Below, one piece after another: positions 23,387-35,435 of a stretch of DNA of 64,000 bases. The translations under genes were made by a program, and so were the position numbers. Each line of letters starts with the position of its first letter. The first letter of the stretch is position 1. Origin of the DNA: Rhabditoides inermis (taxonomy: Eukaryota; Nematoda; Chromadorea; Rhabditida; Rhabditidae); NCBI GenBank assembly GCA_963966185.1, contig CAWZYM010000114.1, positions 345,001 through 409,000 of the forward strand, given 5' to 3'. The notes under the pieces are model-generated. The model had not been told where the DNA came from and did not search any database. It saw nothing but the letters and a program-made list of their open reading frames with translations.

Positions 23387-26300
23387 ATGTCGACAGAGTT
23401 CCAGCAGCTACACAGAAACTTCAACAAGGTGCGTGGAATTTATTCGAATTGAGTAGCCGTGATATAACTAATAGATCAACAAACCTTTCACTGTAGTGTA
23501 GAGTGTGGACCAAATCAAACACCAAACCAAAATGCCTGCATGTATATCAAATTGACGTGGTGTGTTTTTCATTTTTAGTGCTTCAGATTTTTCAGTGAAA
23601 GTAATACAGAACAAATGTTCGAGACAAAGTTGACACATGAAAGTACAGTGGCTGAAACGTATGAGAAAACATTTACTACCCAATTTCTGTTTCAAAAAAA
23701 CTGCAGAACGCGGATACCGGCTCGCGCACCCGCACATACCATAATTAGACAGTCTTGATTACCCGATAAATCAATATTCAATCGATACCTACTGATCTGT
23801 CCTTGGTCCACATTATGTACATTGAACATTGAAGTACGAATACATTGAAATTGGTGCGTAACAGTTCCCGAGTGAACGATTTCCTTCTCCAGTCCTCCTG
23901 GCAGTCGTGCTCTCTCCTATTAAAGGGTATGTACCCTCTGGTTTTCGAAGTTGAGTTAGCATCGGAATGTGAAAATACATTTTTTAAAAAAAGATACACT
24001 TTTGTCGATTGGACCATATGCCGCAAATGACGGGAAGTTGGAGAAACCATCATCAACCGTGCACGTTTGTGCACATTTCTGCATGCTGCAGTGCTGCACA
24101 CTTTTCTATAGAAACAGGGTATTTGAGCGCAAATTTCACAAACTTCATGGCGACTTTAACAAAACTTTTCTATGAGAAAGTACGTTATTTATGACATATT
24201 TCAACATCCTTATGCTAACTCAACATCGAAAATCAGAGGGTACACTCCCTTTAATCCAATCTAAGTTGACCAAACATCAAAACAAACATGCTTGCATGCA
24301 TGCTTAAAATGCCGATGCTTCATTATCTCCTTCAGTCATCGTGGTATCAAAACGCACGGAAACACACTAAACGCAAAATCATGGTGTACTATGATGATAA
24401 GTATTCCATCCTCTGTTGCAGTCCTTCTGGCAGTCCTCCTCCCTTCTATTAATCCAATCCAAGTTTCCAAGTATACCAAAAACAACCAAAAAGTCGTCAC
24501 TCGACTTTTTGCCACGACTATTTTTCCAGTCCTCCTGGCAGTGCTCGTCCCTCGTCCAGTCCGATGCCCTCACCTGTGTCGAGTGGTCGCCGGACGGGGA
24601 GGCGGCCGCGTGCGGGACACTGGACGGGAAGGTGCACGTGTGCGCCATGCAGGGGTGAGTCCTTCGTGTTCGGACGTCGTACGAATGCAGGAGTTGTGGT
24701 GTCTGTGAAATAGTTGTAGTGAAATAGCAGGTGTGCGCCATGGAGGGGTGGGTGATGTGATAGTAGTGAGGACAGAGTTGTGCGGATGGTGGATCCCACA
24801 CGGATTCCATGCCCCATGTTAGACGTGTGGGCGATGGAAAAGTGGGTTAGGGTGATGACCTTGTTTGCCTTCGAATCTGAATGGTGTGTGGTGCGTATTG
24901 TATGGTTCCGCGGATCCACACGACTGAGCTGACTTGAATATTGTATGACAGACTTGTGTACCGTGCATTTCGGATCTAACGTTCCTTCCAGTCCCTCACC
25001 CTCCATCTCGCAAACTGTCCAGGTCTGCGATCGACTCTCGAGAATCACTTCAATGGGATTCAATCAGACAGGTGAGAGAGGGAGAGAGGGAGAGAGAGAG
25101 GGAGGGAGAGAGAGAGGGAGAGAGAGAGAGAGAGGGGAGAGAGAGAGATCGCCCTCTCCAGGCCGTCTGTTTGCCGCCACTTCGCTCGAAGCGAAGCACG
25201 TCACACTCACTGACTGCGACCCGGGAGGGCATCTGGGTGGGTGGTTTCTTCGTACTTCGTACTAGTGATATTGCGTATCGTATTCGTACTTCGTAATACT
25301 ACGAGTACTACTCGAGTACTACTCGAAAACTCGAAATGTGCTACGAGTCGAAAGCAGCTGGCAAGCTACTCGAGAAAAAATACCGTCGTTTTCCCGCAGG
25401 TTTCGGTTCAAGTATTTTGGACTGTTTTGCTGGCAAGGCGCTTGACCGTACCAAGGTGATAAATTGGTAGCAGTCTGCTGCGAAGGTAACCCGCCGGGTA
25501 GGCCACCCACGGGCGCATTATTGCCAAAATAGGCCAGATACCGTCGTTGGAAAATCGTTGGGCTATGGTGTAGTGCCATGGTCCTCCTTCGACCCCCTCC
25601 GCAGAGTAAATCTCTTGAATCGGGGGGATACCTTCACCTTTTACCTTTTGTGGCAAGCTGCTTTAGTGAAAGTTCATTTCTGTTCCTTCACGAAAGAACT
25701 TGATGCGCACGATTGTTTTGCTCTATCAGTTGACACGACAGGAATGGAATTGGCTTTGCATGAACGATTCCAACATTTACGCGTAGATTGAATGATTGAA
25801 ACGTATTCAATGTATTTCGTGAAACAGTTTTTGATTTGGCTGATGCGCCTTTATTGATTGATGGAAAATATTGTTGTAACAAGGTCAGAAGTAAAACAGT
25901 GATGATGTAGTCAAAAAGTATTTTTCAAAGTAAGATGAATGCGATGAATTGACTCGAAACGCACCCACTATTCACCTGAAAAAAGCGGCCAGTCACTGCG
26001 ATCCATTCGTTGGGTGAGCGTGTTGTTTACATGTGTTTACATGGTGTTTACATGGCTTCTGACCGAAAGTACCCGTAACACAGGTGAGCTGGGTAAAGTT
26101 TACAAAAATGTCGCTGGGAGATGGAAACTCGCTTCACAAATTGATTCGTTCACGCCACTCGGGCAGAAACGTGTGAGCTGAAACGTATCCTATCCAGTGC
26201 ACACGTAAACGTATCTCTCAGGTGCGCCATCCGACATCGCATGTCCCGACATACCCACATTCGTCTCGTTCATGCAGGACGTCGCCAACGATCAGAATCT

Positions 26301-26897
26301 GTTGCTGATAGGTATACGGTAGTTGCGATTCGGGTTACTGTACCTAGATTTTTCAGGTTCAAGAAGAGGCATCCGAACAGTGGATGTGGAGAGCGGATGC
26401 GTGTACAGGGAGCTGCATTCAAAAGGTTGGTTTTTTGTTTCTTTCTGAAGATTACTGAACCAAAATCGAGATTAGGATTACTGGTTACCGTACCAACATA
26501 TAAATACTGTATTACAGTATTATGACTACCGTATTCCAGCCGGCGCCCTGGCGATTCGCAGTTGGAACGGCTGCATGGTTGCGGTGTCGACCAAGGACAG
26601 ATTAGTCGAGGTATTGATTGAATATTGATTATTGATTTATCCATTAATCAATAAATCAATACTGTCCAGATCTGGGATGTGCGGGTGCGCGAGCCGGTCT
26701 CTGCGTTCTGCAGTGGCAAATCGAGTTGTGAGTTTTTTAAACATAAATTGTGTGTGTTTTTTTGAAGTTTTCTCATATGACATATGTATGTTTCAGCAAC
26801 TGTACATTGTTTTGACAACTTTATTCATCCCGATAATTTTTTTCCTGCCGTAGGTACTCCAATCATCAGAAAACAACACCATACAGCTGATAATTAT

Positions 26898-26930
<33 letters not shown>

Positions 26931-28225
26931 TGAGAGAGAGAGGATGCACTCAATGACAACCCCTAGTACCTCACAGCCCGTCTGCCCGTTGAAAAAGCGC
27001 TCACAAAAATTGCAAATAAGTATGAAGTAGCGTTCAGCATCTCGCAACCGCAACTGACTGCTTTCGAAAAGCTATCAATTACGTGGTTCGAAGTTGTTGG
27101 AAGAATGTTTCGACGATGAAAAAAAACTATGAGAAACGTATCACCAACTCGCAGCCCTAGGAAAAAAGTAAGTTAAAAAAAATCTCTCGCAAATACTGCA
27201 AAAAAGCGCTTTGATAAGATGATGAACTCTCGCTGTATTCGCATACTGTACCCTGTACCCTCAGCCCGTCTCCTGTTCGATGTGGACCGCTCGGGGCGGG
27301 TTCTGGCGGTGAGCGGAGACAACGGCACAGTCTCCATCCACGATATAGCTGCCAGGAAGCATGTGGGTAGAATTGTGGTTTCTTTTAGATTATAGAACAG
27401 TGTTCTCTGCAGATTTCTGAACTATTCCTTTTCAATATTTCACTATACTATCATTGCTATAATGTTTAATAAGTAAGTGATATGGCAGATCACGGACCTT
27501 CAACTGCACTTCTCGCCTCTTCGCACACTCCGCTTCAGCCAGCAGATGCGCTTCCTTGTCTCATCCGAGGCCGACACGTGAGTCATTCGAGCAGTTTTTC
27601 ATAACCGAAAAAGGTCTATCAACTCCTGATGAAATTCAATCCGGATCACATTCGTAGCGTTATTCCAGCAGAAAATAGAAGAATTATGGCATATCGATTT
27701 CTTTACCGTATCCTGGTTAACAGTTTACAATGACCGCAGAACGGCATAACTAACTACATGAGTGCACGAGACCATTACACTCAATTCACTCACAAACTAA
27801 TGTTGCTGGTTGAAAATTGAGTTGCAGTCTGCGCATCACAATCATAAAGCTCTAAAACGATGGTTCGCTGAACGTTTCTGTTCCAACCCCTGACAAAAAT
27901 TTTGTGTTTGAAGTATATTTCATATAAAGACGTCATTGCAGTCTGCGCATCACGAACCTGGCCGACTTCACGCACCACTCCTCCAAGGACATGGCAATGC
28001 TCAAGTCCGTCACCAATGTGCGGTGAGTAGTAATTAGTCAACTCGTATGTTTTACTCGCAATCTCTTTCTCCAGAGACTCAAAGAGAGCACACAATAGAG
28101 AGAGAGAGAGAGACAGAGAGCCTGAGCGCATAGCATATTCAATTGTAAAAGGGCTAACTCGCTTGTTTTGACATGGTTACCAATGCGCGGTGAGTGGTGT
28201 ATACTAGACAGGCAGACACATGTAC

Positions 28226-28320
<95 letters not shown>

Positions 28321-28667
28321 AGAGACGCTATTTGTCCTCTCTTCTCAAGCGCATATCCAAATCCAAGAGATAACTCGTTGATTTCAACTATATATTTTAT
28401 CACCGAACGTGCGGTGAGTGGTGCACTGCTTTGGAAAACGCTGCGCGCACGCATGTGATGGAACCGTGCGTGGCTATGCTGCGTGGCGAGAGTAGTGCGT
28501 GGACTAGGAGTACAGCAGAGTGCGTGGAACTCACCCTCTCATCAACCCAAATAGACAGCACTAGGGTTAGCTTTATCCACACATATGCTTGTCTTTCATC
28601 GTTATTAGTTCTCACTCGCCCTGGAAATAGATAGTTCAATTGAACTCACAAGCAGACAGTCCGCTGC

Positions 28668-28728
<61 letters not shown>

Positions 28729-28808
28729 GCGCGCGCGCGCGCGCGGTCAGGTCCGCGTCGCGTGTCCACCATCCGCGTGCGTCGACTTGGCGCATAGCCA
28801 ATGTCTAA
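23387..28808 (+). CDS. WD-repeat (beta-propeller) protein
   Basis: Twelve exons fit in phase: 23387-23428, 24530-24654, 24992-25071, 25162-25236, 26222-26311, 26357-26425, 26540-26610, 26670-26727, 27265-27362, 27489-27577, 27944-28022 and about 28750-28808. WD-like blades are seen: DALTCVEWSPDGEAAACGTL...KVHV, LLLIGSRRGIRTVDVESG, MVAVSTKDRLVEIWDVRVRE, RVLAVSGDNGTVSIHDIAAR and RFLVSSEADTLRITNLAD. About 320 residues, enough for one propeller. It is probably a protein-interaction scaffold; the specific family is not recognised. A CAG two bases before the ATG suggests trans-splicing. Exons 2 and 11 have partial copies of their edges in the neighbouring introns. The last exon is the least certain. 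Confidence 0.65.
23924..24250. mobile_element. TTAA-flanked MITE, copy 1
   Basis: 327 bp bounded by TTAA on both sides (23920-23923 and 24251-24254). The terminal inverted repeats begin AGGGTATGTACCCTCTGGTT and the complement of CAGAGGGTACACTCCCT, about 40 bp each. The interior is non-coding with a GTGCAC...GTGCACA dyad. A second copy lies at 58452-58790 in the opposite orientation. The partial exon copy at 24422 keeps an empty site. Confidence 0.85.
25071..25149. repeat. GA microsatellite in WD gene intron
   Basis: GA/GGGA tract filling the intron between exons 24992-25071 and 25162-25236. Confidence 0.95.
25408..25656 (-). other. Open frame of 82 residues within an intron
   Basis: The minus-strand frame reads PPIQEIYSAEGVEGGPWHYT and on to KRLASKTVQNT with non-repetitive, protein-like composition. 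It lies in intron 25237-26221 of the WD gene. It could be a piece of a mobile element; no family was recognised and no catalytic motif is visible. Confidence 0.25.
28229..28318. repeat. CT microsatellite in WD gene intron
   Basis: CT tract with CTTT interruptions, inside a region of about 200-bp imperfect tandem copies (28010-28430). A second CT tract followed by (GC)n lies at 28669-28745. Confidence 0.95.
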
Positions 28809-30240
28809 CACGCTGATTCTGACTACTCATACCGTCTGATTGTTTTAATAGTCTCTACTCAACATTTGTCATTTTAAATAGCGAATAAGGTCATTATCAT
28901 TATCACAAGGACTCTATTTTTAAAGCCGCGTGTGACATACTTATTAGCGTTATTGTATAATGTCTTGAAATTTACACAATTACTGTTAAAGGATATATAT
29001 ATATATATAAATAAATAAATAATATATATATATCTTCCGCATGTTCTTGTTTATTAAAATGAAATCGAAATAGTTTTTTTTGAGTCTTGAGTGTCGAGCA
29101 TTGGTACGGGGACAGGTGAGGTGACTATGACAATTTGGTGACGCGACGTTTTCAGTTGGCACCCTTCGCTCTGCCGCGTTGCCACTACATCCACAGACCG
29201 GACATTGCGGTGTTGGAGTGTGCTGGACAGAGAAAGGGAAAGAGAAGGAGGATCGGTCGGAGTCGACTCCTTGCAGTCTGTGTAGCTTGCATGTGAAATC
29301 CAGTGTATATTATATTTCGAGAGTTCAGATCCAGGAATATTCATGTGATATGTACATAGGAAATAAACTTTGTTCGTAATTGTTGGAGATTGATCTATCA
29401 TTGAAGTTTTTTGCCGTCGCGTTTACGAGCGAGCGGTATCTTGTTTCTATTGTTCCGCATGTCTCTCTCTCTCTCTCTCTCTCACTCACTAGCTCATGTG
29501 TTTCCCGCCAACAGCGTATCGATTTTTAGCGTGTTTGTGTCTTCGCCACTCTGCTTCTCTCCTTTTTCCACACTCTCTCCCCTCTCTCTCATCTCACATG
29601 CCACTCACTGCAGACTGCTATGACCCAATATTTATATTTCCGTCTATTAATCCAAATCGTGACTCCACACTTTTGCTCACTACAACTTTCTAGGTCAATA
29701 TTTTTGATTCTAATGATTTCCAAACATTCTCAAATGGTATTTGGAAGATAATTGATAAGTTCAATTTCACTTTCATGAAAGTTTGAAATTTCATGAAAAT
29801 TTCAACTTGTATAAAACTCAGATATTTTAAGTTATAAATGTCTTATCACAGTTATAGATTGATTCTATAAACAATACAAATCGATTTCTGAAAAAGAAAC
29901 ACATGAAAACACCACTTTGGCACTCCGGGGTGGAGTCACGATTTGGATTTTTAGGCGCCAGTAATATTTATCGCCCTGTTTCCCTCGTTTGTGATTTCGT
30001 AAATGAGTAGAACCGGTTTTTTTCCCTTCTCGTCGAGTCTGAGTGTTTGTGTTTTTGTAACAGTCGTGTCTTTCGCCCTTTCTCTCGAATTCATTGATCG
30101 TCTGTCTCTCACCCCACCCTCACCCCACACTATGCTGGTAAGCTTTTGTCAACTCTTCTCCCTTTTAAAATCAAGTGCCTGATGTACCGCCGTCGTCGTG
30201 TGAATTTATTTGATGGTTAGTCTCTAGATTTCCATTCGGC
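28809..30240. other. Intergenic region
   Basis: AT-rich, with TATA repeats at 28990-29030. No gene found. It should contain the promoter of the downstream membrane-protein gene. Confidence 0.5.
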
Positions 30241-32981
30241 ATGAAGGAGCAAGAAGAGCCCCTGAATCCCAGTAGCCGTCCCCAGGTAACGTTTTTTCCG
30301 AACTTCCCCCTCACAGTCACATAATTGTCGTGAATAGTGGTCGTTCGCGTGAATTGGTGGTTGACGACTAACCATAGTTTGCTTGATGTGGTGGTGTTGT
30401 CGTGCTGTCTAAGCCTTGTTTACCGCCACACACTCTACTCTCTCTCCTCGTGGTTTGGTCTTTGAGCGGATTGCTCATTCATTTCTCGTGTGGAAAATAT
30501 GTATGTGTGCCACATTTCCGGGTCTATATAACATTGTGTTGTGTGGCACGCAATGTGACGCGAAAAGGAGCTGAGAATCAACGAGCGACTATAGTCTACT
30601 GCATTATACCCTATACAGTGGCGCTCAACGATCGCCAGAATAGACACGTTTCCGAGAACGAGCAAAAGTGACCGGCTGTCACATGGCATTTTTTGATTGG
30701 CTTCACTATACCCGGATATTGTCTGCAAAAGTGAATAACGAATCGATCAGCGCTGTTTTTCTCTGTTGAAGATTATCTGTTTTGAGTAGACAAAAACGAC
30801 ATTCACATACGGTACGCACCCATAGGTAGCGGGATTCCAATCAATTCACAATCCGTACAAGATCGTATGTATAAGTGATTTCATAGTTAGATAATCAATA
30901 ACAAAAAAATGAACATAAACCCTCACGACTGTCACGACATGCGTTCTGAAAGATTTTTTTCGCGCAATCTAACCAGTTGTTGGATGAAACAGGTTGTTCA
31001 TTAGTACACAATTCAACTCAATCTGGTAAAAAGAACTTTCCGAAAATGGAAACACTTTCTCTCACTGCAGGACTGTGTCCCTCAGCATGCGTTCTGGTAT
31101 TTTCTCTCTCTCTCAAAAACAAGTGTAACTCGTGTACAATGCAAACACCTACTTTTTTGCAGAGTTGCCGAAACCTGGTAAAACGATGATTTTGTGAAAA
31201 AATTTAAACCATTTATCTCACTGCAGGCTGTGTCCCTGTGTCAGCATTAAATATGTTAGCATGCGTTAAATAAAAGCAGGAAACATGGAGAATGCCTTCT
31301 TTCTGCAGGGTTGTGTGAGCATGCGTCCCGCTCTCTCCTCTCCTTCCGTCTGGATGTCGCTCATCTCAACTGGCATCACCATCGTCTCCACCATCGCATT
31401 CACCGGATTCTTCCAGAAGGCGCTCGACGGATTCAGCAAGCAGGTGAGTGACACACCTATGTGGCACCATGCGTTTGATACGCAGATTACCTACAGTAGA
31501 GGGTGACACAGGTTACAAATGGGGGTGGAATGTGGGTGAGAGAAGATTGTTGCTTTTTCACAGAGTAGAAAGCGCAAAGAATGTGAACATAGTTTGAAAA
31601 TCAACAAGGAACGCCCAACTATCTCTGGCACAACGTGGGAAAAAGAAATTTAACATGAAAAAATGAGGTGTTTCCGCTGCGAATGGCTCTGCGAAAAGAA
31701 ACTGTGAGAAAGTGAGAGTGATGCTACTACCTCTACCTTTACAGGTGAACGCATTCGTTCAAGTGGGCGACTTCGGTTCGCTGTTCCTGGAGGGTCTCGT
31801 CACCGTCCTCTCCGTCGCCTTCATACTCTATGTCTGCTTCGTCAACCTAGCCAGTGCTAAGTGCGTTTTCAGTTTCACGGATATCGAACATACACTGACT
31901 GAAGAGTTTTTGGGTGAGAATGAAACTTCATGAACTTAATTTTAAGTTATTAGTCAATGTCAAGATTACAAAACGATCAATAGACTGCGCTGAATTGAGC
32001 GCGAATTTTTTCGTTTCCCGGAACTCTACGGTTGAGTGAACTGCTGTTGGCAATAGGACAGAAAGTATTGGGGTGGTATATCGCTCATGCAGTATCTCTA
32101 TAAATTAGAACTTATTCAGGAAAAAAGGAATTAATTTCTTCTATTTCTTCCATGTCGTCTCATAAATAATGATTCTCAGATTACATACTGTTCCAGGTTC
32201 TTCACCAATTTCCTCCGAGGCTGTGGCACTTCTTGCGTGCTCTTCTTCACATCCTTCGGCTCTCAAGGTGCGAGCGAGTCCCCCTCCTTCCCTCTCCTCC
32301 CTTCTTTCCACTTTCCTTTCCCACGAAAGTTTAGCCACAAGCCACAAGTTCACAAGTAGAAGCTTATTAATCGGGTGTTGTTTCGTGATTTAGTGGCTAT
32401 TTACGAGAGTACTCACACGTTATGCTTTGAAAGGGCAGACACAAAGCACGCTGGTCGCTTTGTAGGAGAAGTAGATAATAACATCACAGTACGCATACGA
32501 ATGAGAAAATAGCCAAAGCCATGCACTTGGATGTGTTCACACACAGATCGAAGGAAGGTGAAAGAAAAAAAACATAATCTACCGCTATACTGTAGCGCAA
32601 TTACTAATAAGTAATACGCGAAATTGTTGTGATGACTTTTTGTTTGTGTAGTTCAGATACACATCGAAAATCGTGAACAGAGTAGATTTGCAATGAACGT
32701 ATGAATCAGTGAGTTCTCCCGTGGATTCCTTGGATATGCGCCCAGCAGCCGCCGCACGCGGATCTCTCTTTTATAGTACCTAATAAGTACCCTCTCCACT
32801 TCACGTTTCGGACCGTGGGAAAAAAGAGAGTCCGACGGCGCATTTCCTGGTTGCGAATTTATGTAGTATGATGATGTGGTAATGGTATGCTTTCAGCCTT
32901 TCTCGTCGCTTGGGTGCTGGTACTCTGCCTCGTCTCCGCACTTATGCTAGTCTATTTCCTCTTTATCGGAGGTATGTGTTC

Positions 32982-33025
<44 letters not shown>

Positions 33026-33088
33026 TCTCTCTCTGTCTCTCTGTCTCTCTGTCTCTCTGTCTCTGTCTCTGTCTCTGTCTCTGTCTCT

Positions 33089-33132
<44 letters not shown>

Positions 33133-35435
33133 GTTGTTGTTGTGTCCTTCACCCATGACCTTCCAGGCATCTACAGTTTCTGCGCTCTCCTGGACCAGCA
33201 GTGTTTCGACTTTTCGGTTCTCATTCCGGCTATTATGAGTCGTTTCACTAACAAGGTATTGTTATTTCGTATTCGGCCATAAACTATATAGGCTACAAAA
33301 CACTGACAGTAAAAAAAACGGAATACGTGCGTAAAACGATTGCATTGAAGAAAAGCCTACTTAATCTTCTTTCTTCTAACATCGATTATATACAGCGCAC
33401 TTTTACAGTACATCATAGTGTTCTTCGCTTACACTGCTACCGTAGTCGACAATCTGTTAACGGAAATTCGAGTGGAAAAATCGAGCGAGATAAAAAAGGG
33501 CATGTTTACTTCTTAACCGGAAGATCTTTGCCGTACGCTAAGTACACCTGCGACATGATTTTTTTTCTCGATAATAATTAAATGGTCTAATCTTTCAGAG
33601 AACAGCTATGGTCTCTGGTCGTATCAAAAAGTGCAAGTCACTCAACAATGTTTCGCTATAATACAATTTTTTTCCATCTCAAATGTTCACAGAACATATT
33701 ATTTGTATAGAGTGGATAGAATAGGTGCAATCAAACTATAGACGGTTATTGACATTACGGTTACGGTAACTCTGAAATTACGGGTTTACTTTTATAGTTA
33801 ATTATTAATGCTTTCAGAAGGTCGATATGGTGATGTGTGCAGAGAAGAAACAACTTCTATGTTCCAAGGTGAATTGCATACAAAATATGAATGAATTTAT
33901 TGCATTAATAGTCTGCGTCACACATCAAAAATCAACGTTTAAACACACTCATGAAAGAACCAAAGTGAAAATACATAATTTTCAAATTATTGTTTCATCA
34001 TCGAAATTTCTAGGAAAACAACATGATCTGGGCTTTCGGAGCTGCGTTCGCGTGTGCACTCATCACATTTATTGGTGAGCAATTCTTTTGTTAATAAAAA
34101 AAGTGAAATGAATGGAAATTTCATTGCACTTTTGCGAACCGCACGTATTCTTCCCACTTTATTACTATTACGTCTACAAGCTTTGACCATTTGACATCAC
34201 TGTCCGGATCAAGTATGGTGTTCATAAAATATCACTGTCTGATCGAATTAGAAATACACCAATCATACTCACAAACTCACTCAGCGTACATGATTTAAGA
34301 AATCGAATCGAGACGTTTCATCCCTCGAAACGTACATGTTAATCGCTGAAGGATATCATAAGATTTCTGGATGTTTGCAATTTTTACTAATCCGATTTGT
34401 GCACATCAATTTCTCGGTTTCAGGATTTTTGATTACTAAAAGCGAATTTTTCATCAAGACTTGTGCTAACTCAATCCGTGAGGTCTCAATTATGGCGTGA
34501 AAGCTAAAGGGGAAGTACAGTGATCCTTGAACAACGAAATGAGTGATCAAGGATCATTTTGGTAATCTTTTTCTAAACACAAAACGAAAAACTTTTTGTA
34601 GAGTATTTTCCGGTGCATACGCGCTTACGCATGTAAATCTGCTGATAACCGATAACAAACTCGCATTTATTTACGGCTCGCACATGATGTTCGCTGGTGT
34701 GTTTTAATACATTGTCATAGACTCACTCAACAATGATAACAACACATCAAATCGCGTCCCCTCCACTTTGGTGCCCCATATGTTTTGATCTTCAGTCACG
34801 GAAATAGGAGTAGGAAAAACATACACACACAACTCTATACGACGATCGCACGACACCAAAGATAGGAGATCGGGGTTTAGTGGGGGGAAGTACAGTGATT
34901 GCTGTTTATTGGTTGGATATGTGCGAACTTTGGAAACGTGGCCGCGATTACCGTAAGTATAGGGCTAAAAATACGTCCATGAGTCCATTGTTCGGAAATA
35001 GACATGTGTCATGTATTATCGCAGACAAATCGCAGACACATAAATCAGTACTATTCATAGGCCACCATATTGTTCAAGTTTCGAGTCTCGAAAATGCATG
35101 GCAATAGACATAGACTGATAACAATCATCATAGGGCGGTGGCAAAAGATCAAATTGTTGGTTGTTTGGTACATTGCACAAAAATCGCATTCATAGAGTAG
35201 AATAAAATAGTTTATTCATAAGTGGTTATGACATGTACGCAAATCGAAAAATGGAATAGTACAGCAACAATGTTGTTGATATTATTATTCATGTTATTAT
35301 TTGTGTGCTATTACACTACATTTTTCAGGCACTCTTCTCCTGCAGAACTGCCTGGTGTATGGCTTTGGACTGCGCCGCGGAAAGACCAACGGACGAAAGG
35401 CACACGAGTCGTATGAGATGACGACAAAGTCCTAG
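30241..35435 (+). CDS. Four-TM protein resembling proteolipid protein/M6
   Basis: Nine exons in phase give 249 residues: 30241-30285, 31309-31443, 31745-31860, 32197-32267, 32897-32971, 33167-33255, 33818-33868, 34014-34074, 35329-35435. Membrane helices: about residues 25-45 (WMSLISTGITIVSTIAF), 65-85 (LVTVLSVAFILYVCF), 108-133 (FLVAWVLVLCLVSALMLVYF) and 195-220 (IWAFGAAFACALITFIGTLL). The loop before TM4 has four cysteines (FCALLDQQC, MCAEKKQLLC), the pattern of the PLP/DM20/M6 second extracellular loop. In that family these cysteines form disulphides, and the proteins act in neural membrane organisation. The cytoplasmic tail ends SYEMTTKS. Other tetraspan families remain possible. Exon 2 has two partial copies upstream. 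Confidence 0.65.
32984..33128. repeat. CT microsatellite with CTGT block
   Basis: CT tract with nested (CTCTGT)n and (CTGT)n in the intron 32972-33166, followed by (TTG)n. Confidence 0.95.

Noticed and set aside
28168..28458. Long open frames rich in SLSLSL or EREREE in many places
   Set aside because: They arise from CT/GA microsatellites, which have no stop codons in several frames. Same for 11235-11501, 20114-20689, 20741-21209, 32887-33170, 51386-51782 and 54561-55322.
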